A DNA stretch of 10,380 nucleotides from Alphaproteobacteria bacterium (GCA_016650315.1 JAENVZ010000290.1:1-10380); one strand, 5' to 3'. Shown: positions 1 to 8,938, counted from the first letter of the stretch. Translations and numbers: made by a program. The notes: generated by a model from the sequence alone, not told the origin.

Positions 1-630
1 GCGCTGGGCCTTGATCTTGGTCGCGCGGGTGATCTGGCCGAAAAATCGCTGGCTGACATCGGCATTTGTTTCCTCTTCGCCGGGCATCATCACCCGGCGA
101 TGAAACGCATCATGCCGATCCGCAAGGCGATCGGGAAACGCACTATTTTCAACCTGATGGGGCCGCTGGCTAATCCGGCAGGCGTCAAACGGCAACTCGT
201 CGGCATCGCTCGTCCCGATTACGCCCCCATTTATGCCGAGGCGCTGTGCTTGCTGGGCACGGAACGCGCCATGGTGGTGTCAGGCGACGAAGGATTGGAC
301 GAACTATCGCTTGGTGGAGGAAATCATGTTGTTGAGGTGGCGAATGGCGCCACCATATCCTATACTGTTTCCGCTGATCAGGCTGGGCTGCCTTACCACC
401 CGGTCGAGGCCATCCGGGGGAGCGATGCGACGTATAATGCAGCAGCATTGAAGAAACTGCTTCAGGGCGAACCCGGACCCTATCGTGACGCGGTGCTGTT
501 CAACAGCGCTGCCGCGTTGATGGTGGCGGGCGAGGTGGACACATTGACGTCCGGTGTGGAGGAAGCCGCCGAAGCCATTGACAAGGGGCTGGCGAACGCG
601 CTGCTGAATTGCTGGATTGCGTATAGATGA
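1..630 (+). CDS. trpD: Anthranilate phosphoribosyltransferase, C-terminal part (5' end outside window)
   Basis: The enzyme transfers phosphoribosyl from PRPP to anthranilate, giving phosphoribosyl-anthranilate, the second committed step of tryptophan synthesis; it acts in the cytoplasm. The reading frame is open from base 1, so the gene is cut by the window edge: 209 residues are visible of a family length near 330-345. The glycine-rich PRPP loop (GTGGD type) must lie upstream. What is visible is the family signature [19 protein letters not shown] (visible residues 29-47), then [11 protein letters not shown] (50-60), and later [12 protein letters not shown]. An internal Met at base 100 could be mistaken for a start, but the family-specific LFAGHHHPA sequence lies before it, so it is not the start. 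The stop codon overlaps the trpC start by 4 bases (ATGA), which suggests translational coupling. I see no frameshift. The identification is confident. Confidence 0.95.
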   Translation, partial: ALGLDLGRAGDLAEKSLADIGICFLFAGHHHPAMKRIMPIRKAIGKRTIFNLMGPLANPAGVKRQLVGIARPDYAPIYAEALCLLGTERAMVVSGDEGLDELSLGGGNHVVEVANGATISYTVSADQAGLPYHPVEAIRGSDATYNAAALKKLLQGEPGPYRDAVLFNSAAALMVAGEVDTLTSGVEEAAEAIDKGLANALLNCWIAYR

Positions 631-1418
631 CCAATAAACTGACCGAAATCTGCGCTACCAAGCGTCAGGAAGTGGCAGCCCGCAAGGCAGCGATCACCTT
701 TGCCACGTTGCATGCGCGCAAGGCGGAACAAAGTGCTCCGCGTGGATTCCGCGATGCGCTCGACAATGCCGCAAAAACGGGTCACGCCCTTATTGCCGAA
801 ATCAAGAAGGCCAGTCCGTCCAAAGGCCTGATCCGGGCCGATTTCGATCCGCCCGCCCATGCTCAGGCCTATCAGGCTGGCGGCGCTGCCTGCCTCTCTG
901 TTCTCACCGACGCGCCCTATTTTCAGGGGCATGAAGATTATCTGATGGCCGCGCGGTCGGCCTGCTCGCTACCGGTGCTGCGCAAGGATTTCATGGTCGA
1001 TCCGTGGCAGGTGCATGAGGCGCGAGCGATCGGCGCCGACGCCATTTTGATCATCGTGGCGGCGCTGGATGATGGGCAGATGCGTGAGATAGAGGCCGCT
1101 GCGATCGAATGCGGGATGGACGCGCTGGTCGAGGTTCATGACGCCGAAGAACTGGACCGCGCGCTCAAACTCCAGTCCCGCCTGATCGGCGTGAACAATC
1201 GTGATTTGAGGGACTTCACGGTCGATTTTAATAGAACATATGAACTTGTTGGCCACGCACCGAAAGATTGCACTTTCGTTGCCGAAAGCGGCCTCTCCAG
1301 CAAGGCCGATCTGGACGCAATGGCGGAACGCGGCGTGCATTGTTTCCTTGTCGGGGAAGCATTGATGCGGCAAGCGGACGTGGAGGCGGCAACGCGCGCG
1401 TTGTTGACCGGGGGATGA
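627..1418 (+). CDS. trpC: Indole-3-glycerol-phosphate synthase
   Basis: This enzyme closes the indole ring by converting carboxyphenylamino-deoxyribulose phosphate to indole-3-glycerol phosphate, in the cytoplasm. At 263 residues it is a normal length for a stand-alone TrpC; there is no fused TrpF domain. The TIM-barrel signature residues are in place: [10 protein letters not shown] with E58 and K60, LRKDFMVD with K120, ALVEVH with E169, GVNNRDL with N190, AESGL with S221, and the phosphate-binding FLVGEALMR near 240-248. These match the known catalytic Glu/Lys/Lys/Glu/Asn/Ser set of the family. The ATG at 627 sits inside the ATGA overlap with trpD and has no clear Shine-Dalgarno of its own, so translation is probably coupled. 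The 3' end overlaps moaC in the same way. Confidence 0.97.
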   Translation: MTNKLTEICATKRQEVAARKAAITFATLHARKAEQSAPRGFRDALDNAAKTGHALIAEIKKASPSKGLIRADFDPPAHAQAYQAGGAACLSVLTDAPYFQGHEDYLMAARSACSLPVLRKDFMVDPWQVHEARAIGADAILIIVAALDDGQMREIEAAAIECGMDALVEVHDAEELDRALKLQSRLIGVNNRDLRDFTVDFNRTYELVGHAPKDCTFVAESGLSSKADLDAMAERGVHCFLVGEALMRQADVEAATRALLTGG

Positions 1419-1888
1419 ACAAGCTGACGCATCTCGACGATGATGGCGCGGCCCACATGATCGATGTGTCCGCCAAGCAAATCACCACGCGACAGGCCAT
1501 CGCCAGCGGACGGATCACGATGTCGGGCGAGGCCCGCCATGCCATTGCACAAGGCCTTGTCAAAAAAGGCGATGTGCTGGCCGTCGCACGTGTCGCCGGG
1601 ATCATGGGGGCGAAAAAGACATCCGATCTCATCCCTCTGTGCCATCCCCTGCCCTTGTCCTCGGTCAGCATCGACCTTCGCCTTGACGATCAGGGCGTCG
1701 TTGCGATTGCGACGGCCAAAACCAATGGACAGACAGGGGTGGAGATGGAGGCGATGACGGCAGTCAGCATTGCCCTACTCACCATATATGACATGGCCAA
1801 ATCCATTGATAAGGCCATGATTATAAGTGATATTGTTCTTCTAGAAAAGGAAGGTGGGAAGTCAGGTAACTGGACACGCGGATCATGA
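1415..1888 (+). CDS. moaC: Cyclic pyranopterin monophosphate synthase (MoaC)
   Basis: MoaC converts the 3',8-cyclo-GTP made by MoaA into cyclic pyranopterin monophosphate, an early step of molybdenum-cofactor synthesis. The protein has 157 residues, the normal family length. Conserved active-site residues can be placed: K51, C76-H77 in LIPLCHPL, E110 and E112 in TGVEMEAM, D126 and K129 in [10 protein letters not shown], then GGKSG near 147-151. These match the residues known from the E. coli enzyme with a shift of up to two. The ATG at 1415 was chosen because it makes a 4-base ATGA overlap with the trpC stop and gives the expected N-terminus ([11 protein letters not shown]). The same frame stays open back to 1268, but that stretch lies inside trpC. 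moaA is not in this window, so the first pathway enzyme must be encoded elsewhere. Confidence 0.97.
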   Translation: MNKLTHLDDDGAAHMIDVSAKQITTRQAIASGRITMSGEARHAIAQGLVKKGDVLAVARVAGIMGAKKTSDLIPLCHPLPLSSVSIDLRLDDQGVVAIATAKTNGQTGVEMEAMTAVSIALLTIYDMAKSIDKAMIISDIVLLEKEGGKSGNWTRGS

Positions 1889-3069
1889 GCCTGATTGACG
1901 TAGCGCAGGCCCAGCAGCGGCTTTTTTCTCTCACCAGCGCCGTCGAAACAGAGGATGTGCCGCTTGCCAAAGCGCATGGCCGATGGCTCAGCCGCGATGT
2001 CATGGCGCTGCGTGATCAGCCATGGAGCGACCTTTCCGCGATGGACGGCTATGCGATCCGTCACGCCAGCCTGCCCGGCCCGTGGACGGTAATCGGCGAA
2101 AGCGCGGCGGGCGGCGATTGCACGCTCGAAATAGGTGCCAATGAAGCTGTCCGCATTTTCACCGGCGCTGCCATGCCAAAGAGCGCCGATTGCGTTCTAA
2201 TCCAGGAAGAGGCGGAAATTCGCGAAGGCCAGCTTGTCCTGACGGGCGAAGGCCCCGACAGACCGGGCAAGCATCTGCGTGCGCGGGGATCGGATTTTGC
2301 AACCGGCGCGCTGTTGCTTGCCAAGGGCAGCAAAGTGGGAGCGCGGCAGGTGGCGCTGGCCGCCATTGGTGGTCATGGCACGCTGCCGATACATCGCAGG
2401 ATCAAGGTTGCGCTGTTTTCTACCGGGAATGAACTGGTCGAACCCGGGAAGCAGGCGCGCGCGACCGACTTGCCCGCGTCCAATGGCGTCATGTTACGCG
2501 CCATGCTGGCGGGGCTGCCCGTCACGGTCGATGATCTTGGCATTATTCCCGACGATCTGGCGGCGCAGACAGAAGCGTTCCGCCGCGCCCTGGCCGCTGA
2601 CGTCATCGTGACCACCGGCGGTGCATCGGTGGGCGATCATGATTTGGTCAAGCCAGCTTTTGAGGCGGTGGGCGGATCGGTGGATTTCTGGCGGATCGCT
2701 CTACGCCCCGGAAAACCGCTGATTGCCGGACACAAGGATCGGACACTGTTCCTGGGCCTGCCGGGCAATCCGGTGTCCGCCTTTGTCACGGCAACGCTGT
2801 TCCTGCTTCCACTGGTGCGGCATATGAGTGGCGCCAACGATCCGTTGCCGTCGCTGACGTCCACACTTCTGGCGCAAGACATGCCAGCCACATCAACCCG
2901 TGCAAATTATATCCGCGCGATTGTTCAGGACGGAATAGCACGGCCCTGCGCCAGCCAGGACAGTGCGGCACTGCTGTCACTCGCAAACGCCAATGCATTG
3001 CTCGTCCGCCCACCCCATAGCGGCCCGGCGAAGAAGGGAGATCGGGCAGAGGTCATCCTCCTCTCCTGA
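1885..3069 (+). CDS. moeA: Molybdopterin molybdotransferase (MoeA)
   Basis: MoeA hydrolyses adenylylated molybdopterin and inserts molybdate, the last general step of molybdenum-cofactor synthesis. At 394 residues it is close to the usual ~400-410. Motifs in order: [12 protein letters not shown] with D54; [19 protein letters not shown] around residues 93-111; the MoaB/Mog-like molybdopterin-binding signature [11 protein letters not shown] around 242-252; and [11 protein letters not shown] around 291-301. The C-terminal domain IV region runs to the stop. The ATG at 1885 overlaps the moaC stop by 4 bases, the third such junction in a row. Having moaC and moeA directly behind trpDC is a shared alphaproteobacterial arrangement with no obvious metabolic link. 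No terminator hairpin is evident after the stop, so some read-through into lexA is possible. Confidence 0.96.
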   Translation: MSLIDVAQAQQRLFSLTSAVETEDVPLAKAHGRWLSRDVMALRDQPWSDLSAMDGYAIRHASLPGPWTVIGESAAGGDCTLEIGANEAVRIFTGAAMPKSADCVLIQEEAEIREGQLVLTGEGPDRPGKHLRARGSDFATGALLLAKGSKVGARQVALAAIGGHGTLPIHRRIKVALFSTGNELVEPGKQARATDLPASNGVMLRAMLAGLPVTVDDLGIIPDDLAAQTEAFRRALAADVIVTTGGASVGDHDLVKPAFEAVGGSVDFWRIALRPGKPLIAGHKDRTLFLGLPGNPVSAFVTATLFLLPLVRHMSGANDPLPSLTSTLLAQDMPATSTRANYIRAIVQDGIARPCASQDSAALLSLANANALLVRPPHSGPAKKGDRAEVILLS

Positions 3070-3104
3070 CAGTTACGTGTGGAAAGGAGATAATCACCCT
3101 TAGC

Positions 3105-3133
3105 TTGACGGGCCGCGATTCGTTTCCTATACG
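3105..3133 (+). promoter_or_regulatory. Predicted sigma-70-type promoter of lexA
   Basis: A TTGACG box (3105-3110) and a TATACG box (3128-3133) are separated by 17 bases, a good match in sequence and spacing to a housekeeping promoter. The start of transcription would fall near 3139-3141, about 25 bases before the lexA ATG. The -10 box lies within the LexA half-site array, so bound repressor would block RNA polymerase. The boxes are seen directly; activity is inferred. Confidence 0.7.
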
Positions 3134-3147
3134 TTCACTGTCCGTTC
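3122..3147 (+). promoter_or_regulatory. SOS operator (LexA box): three tandem half-sites
   Basis: GTTT (3122-3125), GTTC (3133-3136) and GTTC (3144-3147) are each separated by exactly 7 bases, so the half-sites recur every 11 bases. The right-hand pair is a perfect GTTC-N7-GTTC, the established LexA operator of Alphaproteobacteria. The left-hand pair, GTTT-N7-GTTC, is a one-mismatch version. The array covers the predicted -10 box and start site of lexA, 18 bases upstream of its ATG, as expected for autorepression. Confidence 0.9.
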
Positions 3148-3164
3148 CAATATCAGGGTCTGCC

Positions 3165-3839
3165 ATGTTGACGTCCAAGCAGCATGAATTGCTGTGCTTC
3201 ATTCATCACAAGCTGGAGGAAACCGGCGTTTCGCCTTCGTTTGAGGAAATGAAGGAGGCGCTCGATCTCAAATCCAAATCGGGCATTCATCGCCTGATCA
3301 ATGCGCTTGAGGAACGGCTGTTCATTCGTCGCCTGCCTAACCGCGCCCGTGCACTGGAAGTGATCAAGCTGCCAGAGGGAATGGACGCGGCGAAAGGGAG
3401 TGTAACGATCTTCGTGCCGAAAATGCCAACGCCGCAGATTCCCATCGCGGCGAATGACGTCATTGAAATTCCATTGCACGGACGGATTGCTGCTGGCGTA
3501 CCCATAGAGGCGATGGAAGGTCATAACATGCTGTCGGTTCCCGCCGCGTTGCTGGGGTCTGGCGAACATTATGCGCTGGAAGTGTCGGGAGATTCGATGA
3601 TGGAGGCAGGCATCCTTGATGGCGACTTTGCCCTGATCCAGCGTACGCAAGTCGCGCGCGATGGTCAGATCGTCGTGGCATTGATTGAGGACAGCGAGGC
3701 GACCCTCAAATATTTCCGTCGAGAGGGGCAAAAGGTGCGCCTTGACCCAGCTAATAGTGCTTATGAACCACAAATCTATGACGCTTCGCAGGTGCAGATT
3801 CAGGGTAAGCTGGCGGGATTGATCCGGCGCTATAATTGA
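3165..3839 (+). CDS. lexA: LexA repressor / self-cleaving SOS regulator
   Basis: LexA represses DNA-damage response genes; RecA filaments on single-stranded DNA stimulate it to cut itself. The protein has 224 residues, in the usual range for alphaproteobacterial LexA. The N-terminal winged-helix domain covers residues 1-66 ([26 protein letters not shown], then [11 protein letters not shown]). After a linker comes the S24-type peptidase domain: cleavage site A110-G111 in GRIAAGVPI, nucleophile S144 in SGDSM, and general-base K182 in ATLKYF. All are intact. The ATG at 3165 is preceded by AGGG six bases upstream and yields the standard N-terminus [10 protein letters not shown]. An in-frame TTG at 3105 would add 20 residues but is part of the promoter -35 box and lies upstream of the operator, so I reject it. 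L52 in EERLFIRRL stands where many relatives have Gly, a minor variation. Confidence 0.97.
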   Translation: MLTSKQHELLCFIHHKLEETGVSPSFEEMKEALDLKSKSGIHRLINALEERLFIRRLPNRARALEVIKLPEGMDAAKGSVTIFVPKMPTPQIPIAANDVIEIPLHGRIAAGVPIEAMEGHNMLSVPAALLGSGEHYALEVSGDSMMEAGILDGDFALIQRTQVARDGQIVVALIEDSEATLKYFRREGQKVRLDPANSAYEPQIYDASQVQIQGKLAGLIRRYN

Positions 3840-3849
3840 TACGGGATTG

Positions 3850-3870
3850 GTACCGTTGAAGTGACGGTGC
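3850..3870 (+). terminator. Weak hairpin between lexA and comEC
   Basis: ACCGT (3852-3856) and ACGGT (3864-3868) form an inverted repeat around a 7-base loop. A G-C pair and a T-G wobble extend it to about 7 pairs. It starts 11 bases after the lexA stop, in the 34-base gap between convergent genes, which is where a terminator would be expected. No T-run follows directly on the plus strand (only TTTT at 3881-3884), so it may be a poor terminator or coincidence. Confidence 0.25.
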
Positions 3871-3873
3871 GCT

Positions 3874-6084
3874 TCATCGGGTTTTGGGCGCGCCGGAATA
3901 TGGCTTTCTCATAAAACTCCCATTGCGAGAGAGCGGATGGCGAACCCAGGGATGTTCGTCCCTTACGTCAATAACGGTATCGATATGCCGCTGGGTCAGA
4001 TTGATGGAAATGCCGCCATGGCGTTGCAGGAATGGCCGATCGAATTTCATCCATCGCGGGGTGCAGCTTCGGGGCAGGCGGCGATCACTGATGACGATGT
4101 CAGCCTGCCTGCAATCCGCATTGAATTCGTCTATGGGCACCAGATAGTTGCTCCGGGTGGCAAGAATACGCCAGCTTCGTTCCCCAGCCTTCATATTGCC
4201 AGCCTTCATATTGATGGCACAAAGATCCGCGCTGCACTGTGCATTGGGAATATCTTCCACCGTGGCCAGATCGCCTTCGAACCCTGCGCTTTCGGATAGC
4301 GTATCGCGGACATAATCGCCTGCCCTGCTCCGTAATATGGCCAGTCCGCCATTGGGCGTCCGCACCGCCAGATGGTGGCCATCGCCGGTGACAAGTATAT
4401 CCGGCGCGGGCGATAGCGCCATGACGGCCAAACCTATCGCGACTGGCGCCAGACCGTAATAACGCGCGCGGTTCCGCCAAAGGCTTACCCACAGACAACC
4501 TGCGACGACCAGGCCAAAAGCCCATCCGGGAAAGGCTGGCAGCATCGCAACCGCTCCGGGTTGCGCTGAAACGAAATGCGCCAGACCAAGAAGCAGGTTC
4601 AGGGCAAGGCCCACCAGCCACCAGACCGGTGCGCCCAACCCAACCGTGTCGAATAGCAGCGCCAATGCCTCAAGCGGCATGATGACAAAGGTTGTCAGCG
4701 GAATGGCAATGATATTGGCAAATGCGCCAAACAGGCCAGTCTTGTGAAAATGATAGAGCGCAATCGGCGACAACATAGTTTCAACGGCAACACCCGTCAG
4801 GAACAGAGCCAGCAAGGCGCGGTTAAATCGTGCGAATCTCCCCTCCTGTTCGCGCCGTTCCACGATTTTTCGAAATCCGCGATGTTCATGCAGGGCGATG
4901 ATGGCGGTAACAGCGGCAAAACTAAGCTGGAAACTGGGCCCCATCAGCGTTTCGGGCCAGAACAACATGACGAAGAGCGCGCCGGTTGCGACCAATCGCA
5001 ATGTGATAGCCTCCCGTCCCAGCGCGAGGCCGCCCAGAACCAGAATCGCGGCGACACAGGACCGAATTGTGGGTACTTCCGCTCCGGTGAGCAGTGTATA
5101 GCCGCCCCCCGCACTCGCGCCTGCCCCTGCGGCAATCAGCAGCAAGGGCCATCGCAGGGCCAGTTTCGGGCTGAGCGCCAATAAATGGAAGACGACGAAG
5201 ATGACAGCGCCGACGAGCGCGCTGACGTGCAGGCCGCTGATCGACAGCAGATGCGTAAGGCCGCTGCGCCGCATCGCTTCGTCGTCCTCGTCGCTGATCG
5301 CGCCACGATCACCCGTCGCAAGCGTTGCCGCAATGGCCCCGGCTCCACCCGACAGCCGTTGCTGAATATGCATGGACAGTCTTTGCCGAAACGTTGGCGC
5401 ACTGCTGCCCGAAGGCTTGGCAACCAAGCGGATAGGCTGCACCGCCCTGCCCGTTCCGCCGATCCCGTCGAACCAGGCCCGCTGCGAAAAATCATACGCG
5501 CCGGGCAATGCCGGAGCCGCCGGCGGCATCAGACGACTGCGCAGTGAAATCGCGCTGCCCTTCACCATGCCAGCGGGTACATCCTTTTGCGTAATATTGA
5601 CCCTAAGCAGAGGCGGCAGATCGGGGCGCTTGACTGGCCGCAAACGGACCCGGACAAGCTCCCGCGCGGGAAGAGGTTCCACGTCCGATACGATCCCGGT
5701 GAATTGTGTAAATACGGGTCGCTGCAACACTGGCTGAGCCACCATGGCCGATTTCGCCCAGACAAGACCGCATCCCGCCGCACCCAATAGTCCCGCCGCC
5801 AACATGATCCGTCCCGACCGGGTTCCGACTGGCAGCAACAGGCCGAGCATCGCCAGGCCAAGACAAGCGCAGATCCACGCCACCCATGCGGAACTATTGG
5901 GCAACGAAAACCACGCAATAATGCCAAATCCCAACCCAACGGGCGCCCAGAGCGGGATATTGTCCCGTTCGCTTTCCAGCCAGCGTTCTTGCCCATTCAA
6001 TAATACTGTAATACGCGCAGCGACGACACCCCATGAGGAGGTTTGTCGTGGCTCAAAAGCCATGCTAGGGGCGTCACCGGTCAT
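3874..6084 (-). CDS. comEC: ComEC/Rec2-family membrane channel protein with degenerate C-terminus
   Basis: ComEC proteins form the inner-membrane channel for single-stranded DNA during natural transformation. The 736 residues begin with a cytoplasmic stretch and hydrophobic segments (about 45-62, 66-86, 92-110). A soluble beta-rich region (about 125-225, DUF4131/OB-like) follows. The polytopic competence domain then carries typical motifs: ATGDR (256-260), LTHLLSISGLHVSALVG (276-292), VPTIRSCVAAILVLGGLALGRE (337-358) and SFQLSFAAV (384-392). Further membrane segments run to about 558. The last ~175 residues have a GDGHHLAVRTPNGGLAILR stretch where a metallo-beta-lactamase-like domain would start, but no HxHxDH metal motif, so that domain is reduced or degenerate. 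A second Met at residue 8 (base 6063) is an alternative start; neither has a strong Shine-Dalgarno. No other com genes are in view, so competence itself cannot be claimed. Confidence 0.9.
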   Translation of the reverse strand: MTGDAPSMAFEPRQTSSWGVVAARITVLLNGQERWLESERDNIPLWAPVGLGFGIIAWFSLPNSSAWVAWICACLGLAMLGLLLPVGTRSGRIMLAAGLLGAAGCGLVWAKSAMVAQPVLQRPVFTQFTGIVSDVEPLPARELVRVRLRPVKRPDLPPLLRVNITQKDVPAGMVKGSAISLRSRLMPPAAPALPGAYDFSQRAWFDGIGGTGRAVQPIRLVAKPSGSSAPTFRQRLSMHIQQRLSGGAGAIAATLATGDRGAISDEDDEAMRRSGLTHLLSISGLHVSALVGAVIFVVFHLLALSPKLALRWPLLLIAAGAGASAGGGYTLLTGAEVPTIRSCVAAILVLGGLALGREAITLRLVATGALFVMLFWPETLMGPSFQLSFAAVTAIIALHEHRGFRKIVERREQEGRFARFNRALLALFLTGVAVETMLSPIALYHFHKTGLFGAFANIIAIPLTTFVIMPLEALALLFDTVGLGAPVWWLVGLALNLLLGLAHFVSAQPGAVAMLPAFPGWAFGLVVAGCLWVSLWRNRARYYGLAPVAIGLAVMALSPAPDILVTGDGHHLAVRTPNGGLAILRSRAGDYVRDTLSESAGFEGDLATVEDIPNAQCSADLCAINMKAGNMKAGERSWRILATRSNYLVPIDEFNADCRQADIVISDRRLPRSCTPRWMKFDRPFLQRHGGISINLTQRHIDTVIDVRDEHPWVRHPLSRNGSFMRKPYSGAPKTR
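4184..4213 (-). repeat. 15-base perfect tandem duplication inside comEC
   Basis: CCAGCCTTCATATTG (plus-strand reading) occurs twice back to back, at 4184-4198 and 4199-4213. Fifteen bases is five codons, so the frame is kept and the ComEC tail gains a repeated NMKAG (residues 625-634). The copies are identical, which suggests a recent slippage event or selection for identity. It lies in the poorly conserved C-terminal region. Confidence 0.92.
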
Positions 6085-6152
6085 TCTGGCTTGTTATCCC
6101 GGATGTTTTGATACCGGATAGCGTGAAGTCAGGCATATTGAGGAATTATTGC

Positions 6153-7601
6153 GTGAGCGCAACGATTGAGAACAGGGGCGAGAATAAGGGCGTGGTGACG
6201 CGCTTTGCTCCTTCTCCTACGGGTTATCTGCATATCGGCGGCGCGCGCACGGCATTGTTCAACTGGCTTTATGCCCGCCATCACGGTGGACGCTTCCTGT
6301 TGCGCATCGAGGATACGGACCGCGCGCGATCGACTGAGCCTGCCATTGAGGCGCTTTTGGACGGTTTGGCGTGGCTGGGCCTTCAGGGCGATGAACCGCC
6401 TGTATTCCAGTCCGCCCGTGCAGAGCGCCATGCCGAGGTTGCCAATCAACTATTGGCGCAGGGCAAGGCTTATCGCTGCTATGCAACAGCGCAGGAACTG
6501 GAGCAGATGCGCGAACAGCAGCGGGCTGCAAAGCAACCGCTCCGTTATGACCGGCGCTGGCGCGACCGCGATCCGGCCGATGCGGCAGCGGGCGCGCCCT
6601 ATGTCATACGCCTGAAAGCGCCGCTGGACGGGGAAACAGTCATTAGCGATGAAGTACAGGGCAACGTCACTGTGCAAAATGCGGAACTCGATGATTTCGT
6701 TCTGCTGCGTTCTGACGGGACGCCAACCTATATGCTGTCGGTCGTTGTGGATGATCAGGACATGGGAATTACCCATGTCATTCGCGGCGACGATCATCTC
6801 AACAATGCCTTTCGTCAGGTCGCACTTATCCGCGCCATGGGCTGGCCAGAACCGATTTATGCCCATGTGCCATTGATCCATGGAAGCGACGGAGCCAAGC
6901 TGTCCAAACGACACGGGGCGATGGGGGTGGATGCCTATCGTGATGAGTTGGGATTGTTACCCGAAGCAGTGTGCAATTATCTGCTGCGTCTGGGCTGGGG
7001 CCATGGTGATGAGGAAATTATTTCCCGTGATCGGGCCGTAACGCTGTTCGAACTTGACGGTGTCGGTCGGTCGCCTTCGCGCTTTGACTTGAAAAAACTC
7101 GAAAACCTCAACGGTCATTATATTCGTGAAGCTGACAATGCTCGGCTTGCCGCGCTGGTCGCCCCCCGTCTGGAGCAGCTTTTGAATGTGACGATCAGTG
7201 AAGAACAAACGGTTCTTTTGACCCGTGCGATGGATGCGCTGAAACCAAGGGCAAAGAATCTCAATGAGTTAGCGGAAAGCGCGACGTTCCTATTCAAAAA
7301 ATGCCCGCTTGATCTCGACGAAAAGGCTTCAAGCCTGCTAGATGACGATGGCCGAGCATTATTGGGGAAAACCCGGGCAGCGCTTTTGGACGTTCAGAAC
7401 TGGTCCATAGTACAGCTTGAAGAAAAAGTGCGGGCTGTGGCAGAGGACGCCGAAATTGGCCTTGGCAAGGTGGCCCAACCATTGCGTGCAGCATTGACAG
7501 GGCGGACCACTTCGCCTGGGATTTTCGACGTTCTCTTTCTCCTCGGGAAAGAAGAATCAATGGCACGCTTGTCGGATGCGGGGACCGCGACCGCTGGCTG
7601 A
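6153..7601 (+). CDS. gltX: Glutamyl-tRNA synthetase (class I)
   Basis: This enzyme charges tRNA-Glu with glutamate, and in many alphaproteobacteria also mischarges tRNA-Gln for later amidation. From the GTG at 6153 it has 482 residues, typical for bacteria. The Rossmann fold opens with [20 protein letters not shown] (HIGH-type motif near residues 27-30) and LLRIEDTD. The KMSKS-equivalent KLSKR lies near 249-253, followed by the anticodon-binding helical domain. [10 protein letters not shown] has a single Cys where zinc-containing homologues have CxC, so no zinc site is expected. The frame is open further upstream to a TTG at 6108. I prefer GTG 6153 because AGGA (6141-6144) lies 8 bases before it and the extra residues look unlike the family. 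It diverges from comEC and precedes gltA. Confidence 0.95.
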   Translation: MSATIENRGENKGVVTRFAPSPTGYLHIGGARTALFNWLYARHHGGRFLLRIEDTDRARSTEPAIEALLDGLAWLGLQGDEPPVFQSARAERHAEVANQLLAQGKAYRCYATAQELEQMREQQRAAKQPLRYDRRWRDRDPADAAAGAPYVIRLKAPLDGETVISDEVQGNVTVQNAELDDFVLLRSDGTPTYMLSVVVDDQDMGITHVIRGDDHLNNAFRQVALIRAMGWPEPIYAHVPLIHGSDGAKLSKRHGAMGVDAYRDELGLLPEAVCNYLLRLGWGHGDEEIISRDRAVTLFELDGVGRSPSRFDLKKLENLNGHYIREADNARLAALVAPRLEQLLNVTISEEQTVLLTRAMDALKPRAKNLNELAESATFLFKKCPLDLDEKASSLLDDDGRALLGKTRAALLDVQNWSIVQLEEKVRAVAEDAEIGLGKVAQPLRAALTGRTTSPGIFDVLFLLGKEESMARLSDAGTATAG

Positions 7602-7623
7602 CGAACAACAAAAGGAGAAAAAA

Positions 7624-8910
7624 ATGGGTGAACGCAGCGCCACGCTGAAAATTGGCGACAAGACAGAGGATTATAGGATTCTGTCCGGTTCGGTTGGGCC
7701 AGATGTGATCGACATAAGAAAGCTTTATGCCGATACTGATATGTTCACCTATGACCCTGGTTTTACGTCAACCGCCAGTTGCGATTCAGGCCTGACCTAT
7801 ATTGATGGCGATGCAGGTGTGCTGCTTCATCGTGGTTACCCGATTGAACAGCTCGCTGAAAAAAGCAACTTCATGGAAGTCAGCTATTTGCTGCTGCGCG
7901 GCGAACTGCCTACGCAGGCACAGCTTGACGAATTTACCTATACGATTTCGCGCCACACCATGGTGCATGAGCAGCTTTCCACCTTTTACCGCGGTTTCCG
8001 CCGTGACGCGCATCCGATGGCCATCATGTGCGGCGTGGTGGGCGCCCTTTCGTCTTTCTATCATGATTCAACCGACATCAACGATCCCAAGCAGCGCATG
8101 ATTGCCAGCCACCGGCTGATCGCGAAAATGCCGACCATCGCTGCAATGGCGTATAAATATTCTATTGGTCAGCCATTCCTCTATCCGCAGAATGACCTCA
8201 GCTATACCGGCAATTTCCTACGCATGACCTTTGGTGTTCCAGCCGAAGAATATGTAGTCGATCCGGTTGTTGAAGATGCGATGGACAAGATTTTCATCCT
8301 TCATGCCGATCACGAGCAAAATGCATCGACTTCAACGGTTCGTCTGGCAGGATCGTCGGGGGCCAATCCCTTTGCGTGCATTGCAGCAGGCATCGCCTGC
8401 CTGTGGGGCCCAGCTCATGGCGGTGCCAACGAAGCTGCGCTTAACATGCTTCGCGAGATCGGTACGGTAGATAAAATCCCCGAATATATCGCCCGCGCGA
8501 AGGACAAGGACGATCCCTTCCGCCTGATGGGCTTTGGCCATCGCGTGTACAAAAACTATGACCCGCGCGCGATGGTGATGCAGAAGACGGCGAACGAAGT
8601 CCTTGCCAAGTTGGGTGTTACCGATCCGATTTTCGATGTTGCGCGCGAACTGGAGCAGATTGCGCTCAATGATCCGTATTTCATCGAAAAGAAGCTATAT
8701 CCCAATGTGGACTTTTATAGCGGCGTGATCCTGTCGGCGATCGGTTTCCCGACGGACATGTTTACGGTGCTGTTTGCCCTCGCCCGTACCGTCGGTTGGG
8801 TTGCGCAATGGAACGAAATGATTTCCGATCCCGCCCAGCGCATTGGTCGTCCCCGCCAGCTCTATACAGGGCCTGCGGCGCGCGATTATCCGTCCATGAG
8901 TGAACGCTGA
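7624..8910 (+). CDS. gltA: Citrate synthase (type II, hexameric class)
   Basis: Citrate synthase condenses acetyl-CoA and oxaloacetate to citrate, the entry to the TCA cycle. The 428 residues match the length of the E. coli-type enzyme. The catalytic triad is clear: H265 in GPAHGGAN, H306 in GFGHRVYK and D363 in NVDFYSG, each one residue beyond E. coli numbering (H264, H305, D362). [10 protein letters not shown] carries the oxaloacetate-binding His (H230). The N-terminal strand region [11 protein letters not shown] and [17 protein letters not shown] are typical of proteobacterial type II enzymes. The ATG at 7624 has an excellent AGGAG (7613-7617) 6 bases upstream; a longer reading from 7576 would overlap gltX and is rejected. 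The gap to gltX is only 22 bases, so the two may share a transcript, although a promoter inside the end of gltX cannot be excluded. Confidence 0.97.
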   Translation: MGERSATLKIGDKTEDYRILSGSVGPDVIDIRKLYADTDMFTYDPGFTSTASCDSGLTYIDGDAGVLLHRGYPIEQLAEKSNFMEVSYLLLRGELPTQAQLDEFTYTISRHTMVHEQLSTFYRGFRRDAHPMAIMCGVVGALSSFYHDSTDINDPKQRMIASHRLIAKMPTIAAMAYKYSIGQPFLYPQNDLSYTGNFLRMTFGVPAEEYVVDPVVEDAMDKIFILHADHEQNASTSTVRLAGSSGANPFACIAAGIACLWGPAHGGANEAALNMLREIGTVDKIPEYIARAKDKDDPFRLMGFGHRVYKNYDPRAMVMQKTANEVLAKLGVTDPIFDVARELEQIALNDPYFIEKKLYPNVDFYSGVILSAIGFPTDMFTVLFALARTVGWVAQWNEMISDPAQRIGRPRQLYTGPAARDYPSMSER

Positions 8911-8938
8911 AACTCAGGCGGGTTGAAAAACAGGAAGG

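Noticed and set aside
480..932. A 150-codon minus-strand frame over the trpD/trpC junction
   Set aside because: It is a shadow of two real genes, with no recognisable domain.
1136..1671. Overlapping minus-strand open frames of about 150-170 codons across trpC and moaC
   Set aside because: They lie opposite two confidently identified genes, are of low-complexity composition typical of GC-rich shadow frames, and span the trpC/moaC junction.
3105..3164. Longer LexA starting at TTG 3105
   Set aside because: The codon is part of a TTGACG -35 box and lies upstream of the LexA operator; the added residues are not family-like, and the purine-rich stretch at 3081-3089 is too far from it to act as a ribosome site.
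3153..3773. A 206-codon open frame on the minus strand across lexA
   Set aside because: It is the antisense shadow of a clearly recognisable lexA with all catalytic residues; the translation shows no family motif and no ribosome site.
3874..4400. Frameshift as the cause of the missing ComEC metallo-hydrolase domain
   Set aside because: The other minus-strand frames over this stretch show no metal-binding motif, and the next gene lies 34 bases beyond the stop, leaving no room for a lost domain.
4744..5547. Plus-strand open frames of about 120-146 codons inside comEC
   Set aside because: The comEC reading on the minus strand carries coherent membrane segments and family motifs; the plus-strand products are Arg/Gln-rich shadows.
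6108..6152. GltX extended to TTG 6108
   Set aside because: The extension has no good ribosome site, while GTG 6153 has AGGA at 8 bases and gives a normal length.
7576..7623. GltA extended upstream to 7576
   Set aside because: It would overlap gltX, and the AGGAG at 7613-7617 clearly serves ATG 7624.
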